Below are positions 6,957 through 12,712 of a stretch of DNA of 12,712 nt, piece by piece. The notes beneath the pieces are model-generated. The model made no database searches. It had not been told where the DNA came from and was given only the letters and a program-made list of their open reading frames with translations. Location of the stretch: contig CACXHA010000055.1 in the NCBI GenBank assembly GCA_902767385.1, forward strand, positions 1 through 12,712, read 5' to 3'. A program made the position numbers and the translations under genes. The stretch is from an uncultured Elusimicrobium sp. (GTDB lineage: Bacteria; Elusimicrobiota; Elusimicrobia; Elusimicrobiales; Elusimicrobiaceae). The number at the start of each line of letters is the position of its first letter. Within the stretch, counting starts at the first letter, position 1.

Positions 6957-7649
6957 ATGATAAAACCGTCAAAAATTTATAAAATGCGTATAGTGTTCCG
7001 CTTAGCGGCAGATGCCCCCGGGCGCGCCGATATGGTGGGAACATTGCGCCACATGATTATGACAAGCGGTTTGCCGTTCGCGCGCGCGAAACAAAATCCA
7101 AACGTGCCGCGTATTGCGTATGGCCCGAGTGTCAAACGCGGACAATTTGCCGCGCGGGAATATGTGGACATATACTTGTTTTCGTCTGTTAGTGCGTCAA
7201 AAGTGCGCGAACAGCTGGTGGCTTGCCAACCGCAAGGGTTGACTATTTTGGACGCCCAACGCGTCCCCTTTACCTTGGCGGGAGTGCAACAACTGGCCGA
7301 CGTGGCGGCGTATGAAGTAAACGGAGATTTTGCTTCGTATGCGCCCCGGCAGACGTTTGAAAATTATATTTCTGCCAGTCGGTTGGAAGTAACTCAACAG
7401 GCCGAAAACGGGATGAGTTTTACCCGCGATATTAAACCGTTTGTGCATAGCGTCCAAACGCTCGGCCCGGACAAGGTTTTGCTTATGTTAAGACGTGTGG
7501 CAGAAAAATGGATCAACCCGCTAGAAGTAATCTGTGCGTGGCTGGGAATAGAAGTGCCTGTCACCGAGGAGGAAGCGGGGGAACGTTTCATCATTACCAG
7601 GCAAGGGTTGTATTGGACGGATAGTGAAAACAACCTGCACCTAATTTAA
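6957..7649 (+). CDS. DUF2344 / TIGR03936-family protein, divergent
   Basis: This 230-residue protein resembles the DUF2344 family (radical-SAM-linked protein), whose biochemical function I do not know. Visible family features are the opening YKMRIVFRLAADAPGRADMV, a segment with a G-x-x-x-x-R-E-Y-x-D-I-Y-L pattern near residues 60-75, and the usual location directly upstream of rng. Several typical positions are altered: the usual SHLD after the first strand reads GRAD, and the GFNPHP-like turn reads QNPNVP. The radical SAM partner (TIGR03960) that is often fused or adjacent is not in this window. I chose the ATG at 6957 because GGGAG lies at 6942-6946, about 10 nt upstream. The ATG at 6984 has no such site. 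An in-frame candidate at 6900 would overlap rodA. It starts 5 nt after rodA, so it is co-transcribed with it. Confidence 0.75.
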   Translation: MIKPSKIYKMRIVFRLAADAPGRADMVGTLRHMIMTSGLPFARAKQNPNVPRIAYGPSVKRGQFAAREYVDIYLFSSVSASKVREQLVACQPQGLTILDAQRVPFTLAGVQQLADVAAYEVNGDFASYAPRQTFENYISASRLEVTQQAENGMSFTRDIKPFVHSVQTLGPDKVLLMLRRVAEKWINPLEVICAWLGIEVPVTEEEAGERFIITRQGLYWTDSENNLHLI

Positions 7650-7665
7650 AGACTGTTGTAAGTCT
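7650..7665 (+). other. Small inverted repeat just upstream of the rng ribosome-binding site
   Basis: AGACT (7650-7654) and AGTCT (7661-7665) form a 5-bp perfect stem with a 6-nt loop, ending one base before the AAGAGAGGA ribosome-binding site of rng at 7666-7674. It could influence rng translation or be a cleavage site. E. coli rne is known to be autoregulated through leader hairpins, but a stem this short may be chance. Confidence 0.25.
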
Positions 7666-7682
7666 AAGAGAGGATTTATTAT

Positions 7683-9143
7683 ATGACTCAAGTTGTAACC
7701 GAAGAAGAAAAGAAAACGGTAGAAGTGCTTGTGAACACTTCGTTTGAAGAAACACGTATTGCTATTTTGGAAAATGACCGCGTTAATGAGTTGTTATGGG
7801 AACGGCGCGGCGCCTTGAACATTGTAGGCAATATTTACAAAGGGGTGGTGGAAAATGTACTGCCCGGTATTTCCAGCGCATTTTTAAATATTGGTTACGA
7901 AAAAAATGCTTATTTGTATATTTCCGACGTAATTGGCGGAGATAAAAAGAACATTGATAAGGTGCTTAAAAAAGGGCAAGAAGTTATGGTGCAAGTAGTC
8001 AAAGATGCTATTAGTACCAAAGGGATGAAAGTAACCATGGACGTTACGTTGCCCGGGCGCTATTTGGTGTTGACCCCCAATCAAAGTTTTGTGGGGCTTT
8101 CTAAAAATATTGAAGATGCCGAAATGCGCCACAAATTAAATGATTTAATCCAAGATTTGGCCGACAAACACCTAAACGGTATGGGGTGCATTGTCCGCAC
8201 CGAAGCCGAAGAAGCCACCAAAGATGAATTGGAACGGGAAATTAAATATCTTTACCGTCAGTGGCAATCTATCGTTAAGAAATTTGAATCTGTGCATGGA
8301 CCGCATTTGTTGCACGAAGATATGGACGCGGTGTTGCAAGTAGCGCGTGATGTGCTATCCGAAAATGCCAAAGTGTATTTGTTAGACAACAAAAAAGACT
8401 ACGAGCGTGTGAAAGATTTTGTGGAGAAAAACTCGCCCGATTTAGCCAACCGCGTGCAACTTTACAAAGGCAAAACACCTATTTTTGAAGCGTATAACAT
8501 TGAGCCGGAAATTGATAATTTGCGCAAAATCAAATTGCCGCTTCCCAATGGGGGAAGTATTATTATTCAAGAGGCCGAAAGCTTGTGTGCAATTGACGTA
8601 AACACCGGCAAATTTACCGGCAGCAAATCACAAGAAGAAACCGTCACGCAGACTAATATTGAAGCCGCGGGTGAAATTGCCCACCAACTCCGCTTGCGTA
8701 ATATCGGCGGGATTATTGTTATTGACTTTATTGATATGCGTAAAGCCTCCAGCCGTCACCGGGTGGTGGAAGCTCTTTCGCGTGCCGTGCAAGGAGACCG
8801 CGCCAAGATCCGCATTTTGCCCATTACTAAATTGGGGCTGGTGGAAATGACGCGCGAACGCAAACGTGCCAGTACCGGTAGTTTTATTAGCGAAGAATGC
8901 CCGCAGTGTCATGGTTCGGGACGTGTGTTATCGGCGGAAAGTATGCGCATTAAAATCCAACGTGAAATTTACGATTTAACGCATGGCCGCCCCGGTGGAA
9001 ATTTGCGGGTCGTATTACACCCTTCTTTAGCCGAAGCTTTGCGCCGTCACCAGGAAGATATTGAAAACAATATTCATCGTTCTCTTAAAATCCAGGCGGA
9101 CGCGCAGTTGGCGTGGGAAGAATACAAGATTGTGCTAGAATAA
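7683..9143 (+). CDS. rng: Ribonuclease G (RNase E/G family)
   Basis: This is an endoribonuclease that cuts single-stranded AU-rich RNA and, in known relatives, matures the 16S rRNA 5' end and starts mRNA decay. The product is 486 residues, the size of RNase G, without the long degradosome scaffold of RNase E. Domains in order: S1-type RNA-binding domain at about 40-120 (NIYKGVVENVLPGISSAFLNIG), a 5'-sensor region around GCIVRTEAEEA (168-178), and a DNase I-like catalytic domain. The likely magnesium-binding aspartates are Asp305 (CAIDVNTG) and Asp348 (IVIDFIDM). The zinc-link ECPQCHGSGR (405-414) holds the cysteine pair used for dimerisation. AGGA 8 nt before the ATG supports the start. In E. 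coli rng (cafA) also lies just downstream of mreBCD, so the neighbourhood is partly conserved. Confidence 0.96.
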   Translation: MTQVVTEEEKKTVEVLVNTSFEETRIAILENDRVNELLWERRGALNIVGNIYKGVVENVLPGISSAFLNIGYEKNAYLYISDVIGGDKKNIDKVLKKGQEVMVQVVKDAISTKGMKVTMDVTLPGRYLVLTPNQSFVGLSKNIEDAEMRHKLNDLIQDLADKHLNGMGCIVRTEAEEATKDELEREIKYLYRQWQSIVKKFESVHGPHLLHEDMDAVLQVARDVLSENAKVYLLDNKKDYERVKDFVEKNSPDLANRVQLYKGKTPIFEAYNIEPEIDNLRKIKLPLPNGGSIIIQEAESLCAIDVNTGKFTGSKSQEETVTQTNIEAAGEIAHQLRLRNIGGIIVIDFIDMRKASSRHRVVEALSRAVQGDRAKIRILPITKLGLVEMTRERKRASTGSFISEECPQCHGSGRVLSAESMRIKIQREIYDLTHGRPGGNLRVVLHPSLAEALRRHQEDIENNIHRSLKIQADAQLAWEEYKIVLE

Positions 9144-9173
9144 TAGCGCGGGGAATATATCCCAGCACGTAAC

Positions 9174-9178
9174 AAGGG
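9174..9178 (+). promoter_or_regulatory. Amidase ribosome-binding site with unusually short spacing
   Basis: AAGGG ends only 2 nt before the ATG at 9181, shorter than the 5-9 nt common elsewhere in this window. No other in-frame ATG upstream gives a sensible N-terminus, and the signal peptide begins exactly at 9181. The start is therefore kept; initiation may be weak. Confidence 0.5.
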
Positions 9179-9180
9179 TT

Positions 9181-10905
9181 ATGAAACGTATAAAGTCTTG
9201 GGTGTTAAGCGGACTGCTACTTGTAGGAGCCGTTTTAGGACATGCACAAGGGAAAGTGTACTTCCAAGAGGAAGGACGCTCTGCCGGATATGTAAGTGCC
9301 ATTGAACTAAACGGTGTTACCTATGTAGACGTACAACGTACGGCACGCAAGTTAGGCGCGCAAGTGGAGTTGTTTGCCACGTCCAAGCAAGCCAAAATTA
9401 CTTCCAAGGGTTTCTTTGCCATCTTAACCGCTTCCTTAAACGAAGTAATTGTTAACGGTAAACATGTGCCCCTGCCCGGTGAGGTTATTATCCGTGGAGG
9501 GCAGCTTATGAGCCCGGTAGATGTATTTCTGCTTCCTTCTTTTCAGTTAGCTGTTAACCGATATATTTCATTTGAAAACAATCAGTTCATTGTGGAACGC
9601 CGTTACAATGTGGAACTAACGGATACCGTACTCAACCCGGAAGATAATTTATTGGTTTTTGATACCCAAAAAGAAGTGGAATATACCACCAACCAATCCA
9701 ATGTACATACGGTGTTGGTTACTTTGAAAGATACTGTACTAAAGCGTGATACTTACAAACGCTTGCATACAGATTACATTTCTTCTATCCAAGTACGCCA
9801 AGCACGTTCCAATACGGAGCTAAAAGTTATTTTAGGTAGCCAAGCCAAACATTGGAGTTTTACGCCGGCAGAAGACGGGAAATTGGTATTCCGGGCGGGG
9901 GCTAAGGCAGCTAGTCCCAGTGTGCCCACCACCGCGAAGAAACCCTCCCCTATCATAAAGCCCGAACCAAATCCGCTATCTATTACAGCGGTCAATCCGG
10001 AGCCAGTAACAGAGGTGGAGAGCCCTTCTGTACTAGAAGAAGATGATTTTGAAGAAATGGTACTGGGGGCTACGGACGATACCCCTGTTACCCAAGTGCC
10101 CGTAGAAAAACCGGAAATTGTGGCCGCTCAAAGTAAGCCGGAACCTTCCGCCCCCAAAACGCCCGCTGCTGCGCCGGTTATCAAAGCCGAGCCGCACCCG
10201 CTTGCCATTACCGCGCACAAAAAAATGCGCATTGTGGTGGACCCGGGTCATGGTGGAAAAGACCCCGGTGCGGTGCGCAGTAAATACCGCGAAAAAGATT
10301 GGAACTTGGCGGTGGGAAATGAGCTGGCCAAACTTTTAAAAAAAGGTAATTTTGAAGTAAAATCTACACGCGAAAAGGACGTATTTATTCCGCTTTACGA
10401 TCGTAGCAAGATAGCTAATAATTTTAAGGCAGATTTGTTTGTTTCTCTGCATATCAACGCTACCAAAGATTCCAAGGCAAACGGGTTTCAGGTCTACTTC
10501 CGTTCCGAAAAAGCCACCGATAAGGAAGCGGCTGCCACAGCTGCCTTGGAGAACGAAGCCATGCAATACGAAGAAGTACACTATAATTTTGTAGACGCGC
10601 TCTTGCAATCTTTAGCTAAAAACGAATATATTAACGAGAGTTCCAAATTGGCCGGTTACGTCAAAAACGCGGTGTATAAACAGGCCGGTATCGGGATTGC
10701 GGTAGACCAAAAAAACTGTATCCGCCAAGCTAATTTCTACGTGCTTAAAGGGGTGCAAAGCCCTTCCATTTTGATAGAAATGGGTTTTATCAGTAGTCCC
10801 AAGGACCGTGCTAAGCTTTCTCAAAGTGCGGTACAAAAAAAGATGGCGCAAGGTATTTACAACGGGATTGTCAACTACGCCAAGCAAGAAGGCTGGGTCC
10901 ATTAA
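9181..10905 (+). CDS. Secreted N-acetylmuramoyl-L-alanine amidase (Amidase_3) with N-terminal wall-binding-type domains
   Basis: This is a zinc amidase that should cut the bond between N-acetylmuramic acid and L-alanine, removing peptide stems from peptidoglycan outside the cytoplasm. The product is 574 residues. In order: a signal peptide (1-22, cleavage probably after GHA); a domain at about 25-145 resembling the copper-amine-oxidase-N/stalk fold; an AMIN-like beta domain at about 146-238; a proline-rich, acidic linker at about 240-348; and the Amidase_3 domain from 349. Catalytic-site residues are complete: His357 (VVDPGHGG), Glu371 (REKDWN), His424 (SLHIN) and Glu533 (ILIEMGF). The linker carries a duplicated 13-residue unit. 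AmiC-type proteins share this layout, but I give no symbol because AmiA/B/C cannot be separated here. It starts 37 nt after rng with no clear terminator between. Confidence 0.93.
   Translation: MKRIKSWVLSGLLLVGAVLGHAQGKVYFQEEGRSAGYVSAIELNGVTYVDVQRTARKLGAQVELFATSKQAKITSKGFFAILTASLNEVIVNGKHVPLPGEVIIRGGQLMSPVDVFLLPSFQLAVNRYISFENNQFIVERRYNVELTDTVLNPEDNLLVFDTQKEVEYTTNQSNVHTVLVTLKDTVLKRDTYKRLHTDYISSIQVRQARSNTELKVILGSQAKHWSFTPAEDGKLVFRAGAKAASPSVPTTAKKPSPIIKPEPNPLSITAVNPEPVTEVESPSVLEEDDFEEMVLGATDDTPVTQVPVEKPEIVAAQSKPEPSAPKTPAAAPVIKAEPHPLAITAHKKMRIVVDPGHGGKDPGAVRSKYREKDWNLAVGNELAKLLKKGNFEVKSTREKDVFIPLYDRSKIANNFKADLFVSLHINATKDSKANGFQVYFRSEKATDKEAAATAALENEAMQYEEVHYNFVDALLQSLAKNEYINESSKLAGYVKNAVYKQAGIGIAVDQKNCIRQANFYVLKGVQSPSILIEMGFISSPKDRAKLSQSAVQKKMAQGIYNGIVNYAKQEGWVH
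9952..10215 (+). repeat. Duplicated unit flanking the amidase linker
   Basis: Residues 258-270 (9952-9990, IIKPEPNPLSITA) and 333-345 (10177-10215, VIKAEPHPLAITA) are near-identical at 9 of 13 positions. They bracket the Pro/Glu-rich linker, and the second copy directly abuts the catalytic domain. The pattern suggests an internal duplication or a short docking motif. The intervening region is low-complexity and probably disordered. Confidence 0.7.
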
Positions 10906-10908
10906 ATA

Positions 10909-11442
10909 GTGAAGTCTGCGTGTAAGCTTTTTTTTATTTTTGCCAAAATCGGCCTGTTTACGTTGGGCGGTGGGTATGCCATGTTGCCGCTGATGGAACA
11001 GGAACTGGTTGGTACCTATTTATCCAAAGAAGATTTTTTAGACATTACGGCCGTAGCGCAATCGGCCCCCGGCATTATGGCTATTAACGTGGCTATTTTA
11101 ACGGGATACCGTTTGCAAAGGGTGCCAGGCGCCATTTTGGCGGCGTGCGGGGCGGCGCTTCCTTCGTTTGTTATTATTTTGCTCATTGCGCTTTTCTTTC
11201 AAAAATTTGCCGAAAACCCGGTGGTGCGCCGTATTTTCAGGGGCGTGCGTCCGGCGGTAGTTGCTCTTATTATGGTGCCCGTATTTAATTTAGCTAAGTC
11301 AGCGGGCGTAACGCTTAAGACAGTGTGGGTATGTGTGGCGGTAGCTGCGGCGGTATGGTTATTTCAAATTTCCCCAGTATATGTTGTATTGGTAGCTATA
11401 GGTTGCGGATTATTGCTTAGTAAAAAGGAGCGCGCAAAATGA
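10909..11442 (+). CDS. Chromate transporter family protein, half-size subunit 1
   Basis: This is a 177-residue hydrophobic protein matching one Chromate_transp domain. Full-length ChrA proteins have two such domains in one chain; here they are two genes, the short-chain type thought to work as a pair. Visible motifs are FAKIGLFTLGGGYAMLPLME (11-30) and AQSAPGIMAINVAILTGYRL (50-69), then ALPSFVIILLIALFF (83-97). About five membrane segments are expected. It starts with GTG 3 nt after the amidase stop and has no convincing ribosome-binding site, so translation is probably coupled to the amidase. A start here fits the family N-terminus exactly. Whether the substrate is chromate or another anion cannot be read from sequence; many family members lie outside chromate-resistant organisms. 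Confidence 0.9.
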   Translation: MKSACKLFFIFAKIGLFTLGGGYAMLPLMEQELVGTYLSKEDFLDITAVAQSAPGIMAINVAILTGYRLQRVPGAILAACGAALPSFVIILLIALFFQKFAENPVVRRIFRGVRPAVVALIMVPVFNLAKSAGVTLKTVWVCVAVAAAVWLFQISPVYVVLVAIGCGLLLSKKERAK

Positions 11443-11954
11443 TTTATCTAAAACTCTTTTTTACATTTTTTAAAATTGGTCTTTTTAATTTTGGCGGCGG
11501 ATATGCGATGATTTCGTTTTTGCAGAATGAAGTGATAGCCAAACAAGCCTGGCTTTCTACGGCGCAATTTACAGACATAGTGGCAGTTTCCCAAGTTACA
11601 CCCGGGCCTGTGGGCATTAACTTGGCTACTTACACCGGTTATACCACCGGCGGCGTGTTAGGCGCTTTGATTGCTACGGTGGCAGTATGTCTGCCGTCTT
11701 TAATATTGCTTATCTTAGCGGGCAAATACCTCTTTGCCACGCGGGAGAAATTTCCATTGGTTTGGCGTGTGTTGCGTTTGGTCGTGGTGGGACTGATTGC
11801 AGCGGCGGCGCTGACGCTTTGCAACGGCGAAAATTTTGTGGACTATAAAAGTGTGCTGTTGTGTGCGGGGGCTTTTTTAGCCGTATGGAAACTCAAACGC
11901 GGACCGATTACCGTACTCTTTTTTAGCGCGGTATTAGGACTTTTATTATATTAA
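11439..11954 (+). CDS. Chromate transporter family protein, half-size subunit 2
   Basis: This is the 171-residue partner of the preceding gene and its paralogue. It repeats the same signatures: FFKIGLFNFGGGYAMISFLQ (10-29) and VSQVTPGPVGINLATYTGYT (50-69), with TPGPVGIN being the more canonical form of the second motif. LPSLILLILAGKYL (85-98) and further membrane segments follow, for about five in all. The two genes overlap by 4 nt (ATGA), and AAGGAG at 11425-11430 lies 8 nt before this ATG. Both the overlap and the site show a genuine two-gene arrangement rather than one frameshifted ChrA. The gene ends the long co-directional cluster; no strong terminator follows, only a weak stem (12001-12021) that overlaps the next promoter. 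Confidence 0.9.
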   Translation: MIYLKLFFTFFKIGLFNFGGGYAMISFLQNEVIAKQAWLSTAQFTDIVAVSQVTPGPVGINLATYTGYTTGGVLGALIATVAVCLPSLILLILAGKYLFATREKFPLVWRVLRLVVVGLIAAAALTLCNGENFVDYKSVLLCAGAFLAVWKLKRGPITVLFFSAVLGLLLY

Positions 11955-11998
11955 CCTAACTTTTATTTAGTTATCTATTGGACGTTAAAAAATAATAC

Positions 11999-12028
11999 TT
12001 GTTAGCTTGAACTAACTTTTTGTATAAT
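11999..12028 (+). promoter_or_regulatory. Predicted sigma-70-type promoter for the small secreted protein gene
   Basis: A perfect TATAAT (12023-12028) is preceded by TTGTTA (11999-12004), four of six matches to the -35 consensus, with an 18-nt spacer. Transcription would start near 12035, just before the AAGGAG at 12037-12042, giving a very short leader. The 97-nt gap 11955-12051 is strongly AT-rich, unlike the tight gaps in the rest of the window, which supports a promoter here. Confidence 0.65.
12001..12016. repeat. Inverted repeat inside the promoter spacer
   Basis: GTTAG (12001-12005) and CTAAC (12012-12016) form a perfect 5-bp inverted repeat around 6 nt, lying between the predicted -35 and -10. 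It could be an operator half-site pair. Five T follow at 12017-12021, so it could also serve as a weak terminator for the upstream transporter genes. The sequence CTAACTTTT at the right arm (12012-12020) also occurs at 11956-11964, directly after the transporter stop. Confidence 0.4.
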
Positions 12029-12051
12029 AAATAAGTAAGGAGAATTATTAT

Positions 12052-12444
12052 ATGAAAAAGTTAGTCTTAAGTATTATTTTGTCGTTCCCCGCGTTGTGCA
12101 TAGCACATAATTTGAACAATCAGTTAACCCGTACGGTTACCAACGCTTTAGCTCAATCTTCAGTTCAAGTACACGTCAAATTGGCTAAGCCCGTTTATAT
12201 GTCGGACGTCATGTTCCGCCCTGTGCGCGGAAGAGATACGGTGATTCGTATGGATTATAAGGAACGAAAATGTATGGGCCGTTTGTCGGCTAAGAAAACA
12301 CACGTAGTGGTTCCCTCGTCGTGTGTGGCTGATGAAAAATATAAAGCTACCAAAATAAATTTAATCTTTTCAAACGAACAGTCTGTTCAAAAAACCGGTA
12401 AAGCCGTAGAAACCCAAGGGAAGGTAGCTTATATTCGCTTATAA
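12052..12444 (+). CDS. Small secreted protein resembling the N-terminal half of a trypsin-like protease, catalytic histidine absent
   Basis: This is a 130-residue protein with its own promoter and a strong ribosome-binding site (AAGGAG, 9 nt before the ATG). An N-terminal signal peptide (MKKLVLSIILSFPALCIA, 1-18) predicts export. The segment KCMGRLSAKKTHVVVPSSCV (73-92) resembles the trypsin-family pattern CxGxLI...VLTAAHCV. Cys74 and Cys91 are placed like the Cys42-Cys58 disulfide, but the position of the catalytic histidine holds Ser90. Following residues (YKATKINLIFSNE) also fit a beta strand of that fold. There is no aspartate/serine half; the gene stops and a terminator follows, so this looks like a complete small protein rather than a broken one. 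It is probably not a protease. The relationship is by eye and could be chance; otherwise it is a hypothetical secreted protein. Confidence 0.75.
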   Translation: MKKLVLSIILSFPALCIAHNLNNQLTRTVTNALAQSSVQVHVKLAKPVYMSDVMFRPVRGRDTVIRMDYKERKCMGRLSAKKTHVVVPSSCVADEKYKATKINLIFSNEQSVQKTGKAVETQGKVAYIRL

Positions 12445-12498
12445 TTTGACGTATACTTCGTGCGTTTAAGCCGCGCCGAAGTCTCCTATAAAAAGTAC

Positions 12499-12530
12499 GC
12501 CCCTTTGTATAAAACAAAGGGGCTTTTCTT
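12499..12530. terminator. Strong bidirectional intrinsic terminator
   Basis: GCCCCTTTGT (12499-12508) pairs perfectly with ACAAAGGGGC (12514-12523) around a 5-nt loop, followed by TTTTCTT on the plus strand. Read on the minus strand, the same stem is followed within four bases by TTTTT. It lies between the stop of the small secreted protein gene and the stop of the convergent minus-strand gene, so it should end both transcripts. Confidence 0.92.
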
Positions 12531-12531
12531 C

Positions 12532-12711
12532 CTAATTTGCGGAATTTTGTTGTTGTGAGTCTTCTTGTGCCGGGGTTTGGGTTGAAGTTTCTTGTGGTGT
12601 GGTATATTTCAGTTCTACGTTAGCAAAAATAGCATCTTTGTTTTCATTAAGCCACCGGCGGTGCAACTTATAATCCGGGCAATATTGGGCCACTAAATTC
12701 CAGTATTCTTG
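12532..12711 (-). CDS. Unrecognised protein, C-terminal 59 residues only
   Basis: On the minus strand a frame is open from the window edge (first full codon at 12711) to a TAG at 12534-12532. The 59 residues begin QEYWNLVAQYCPDYKLHRRW and continue with LNENKDAIFANVELKYTTP. They end in a low-complexity tail rich in Gln, Thr, Ser and Pro, closing with DSQQQNSAN. The aromatic/basic first half looks like a folded end and the tail is probably disordered. I do not recognise the family. The gene is convergent with the small secreted protein gene, and the shared terminator just beyond its stop supports it being real. Confidence 0.65.
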   Translation of the reverse strand, partial: QEYWNLVAQYCPDYKLHRRWLNENKDAIFANVELKYTTPQETSTQTPAQEDSQQQNSAN

Positions 12712-12712
12712 C

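Noticed and set aside
7884..8132. Minus-strand open frames within rng, and similar ones across mreB, the amidase and rodA
   Set aside because: All lie opposite strongly conserved coding sequence, lack ribosome-binding sites and resemble no protein I know.
9150..9163. GGGA...TCCC between rng and the amidase as a terminator
   Set aside because: The stem is only 4 bp around ATATA, with no T run after it.
10909..11954. The two chromate-transporter genes as one frameshifted full-length ChrA
   Set aside because: The second gene has its own AAGGAG and an ATGA overlap, and each half begins with its own complete domain signature. This is the known paired short-chain form.
12052..12530. The small secreted gene as a trypsin pseudogene truncated by a nonsense mutation
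   Set aside because: No Asp/Ser half of a protease is readable downstream in any frame, and a strong terminator starts 54 nt after the stop.
1..12712. A hidden defence system, CRISPR array, prophage or intact transposon
   Set aside because: Apart from the 2398-2437 palindrome, the regions outside genes are short gaps, a promoter region and a terminator. No spaced repeats, integrase, transposase or toxin-antitoxin pair is visible.

Overview
The window is a dense, almost entirely plus-strand block of core genes from a bacterial chromosome. It holds the end of the ribosomal protein/RNA polymerase cluster (rpoA, rplQ), a complete cell-elongation set (mreB, mreC, mreD, mrdA/PBP2, rodA), a DUF2344-family protein, RNase G (rng), a secreted N-acetylmuramoyl-L-alanine amidase and a pair of half-size chromate-family transporters. 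After a promoter region come a small secreted protein and a strong bidirectional terminator. The last 180 bases carry the 3' end of an unrecognised minus-strand gene. I see no tRNA, rRNA, CRISPR array, phage gene or intact insertion sequence.

The gene content fits a rod-shaped bacterium, probably diderm and of moderate GC content. My best guess from recalled protein flavour and gene order is a host-associated member of Elusimicrobiota. That is a recollection, not a proof; a search with rpoA or mreB would settle it.

Layout. Positions 2-1336 are rpoA (5' end outside the window) and rplQ. mreB starts only 3 nt after rplQ, so the cell-shape genes look like a continuation of the ribosomal operon. 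A 12-bp hairpin (2398-2437) separates mreB from mreC and is the only likely transcriptional break in the cluster. mreC, mreD, mrdA and rodA are packed with gaps of 1-5 nt, followed by the DUF2344 gene, rng, the amidase and two chromate-transporter halves, with gaps of at most 37 nt, down to 11954. A promoter at about 11999-12028 then drives the 130-aa secreted protein. The terminator at 12499-12530 lies between this gene and the convergent minus-strand gene.

How the genes work together. MreB, MreC and MreD form the membrane-associated elongation scaffold. RodA polymerises glycan strands and PBP2 cross-links them. The amidase removes peptide stems from the same wall. RNase G (rRNA/mRNA processing), RpoA and bL17 tie the cluster to transcription and translation, so the arrangement may couple growth rate to wall elongation.

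Most of the window is ordinary housekeeping DNA. The less ordinary points are a RodA with roughly 75 extra residues carrying two extra membrane segments, a small secreted protein that resembles the N-terminal half of a trypsin-like protease without its catalytic histidine, a divergent DUF2344 protein, and the mreB-mreC hairpin, which may be a mobile REP-like palindrome.
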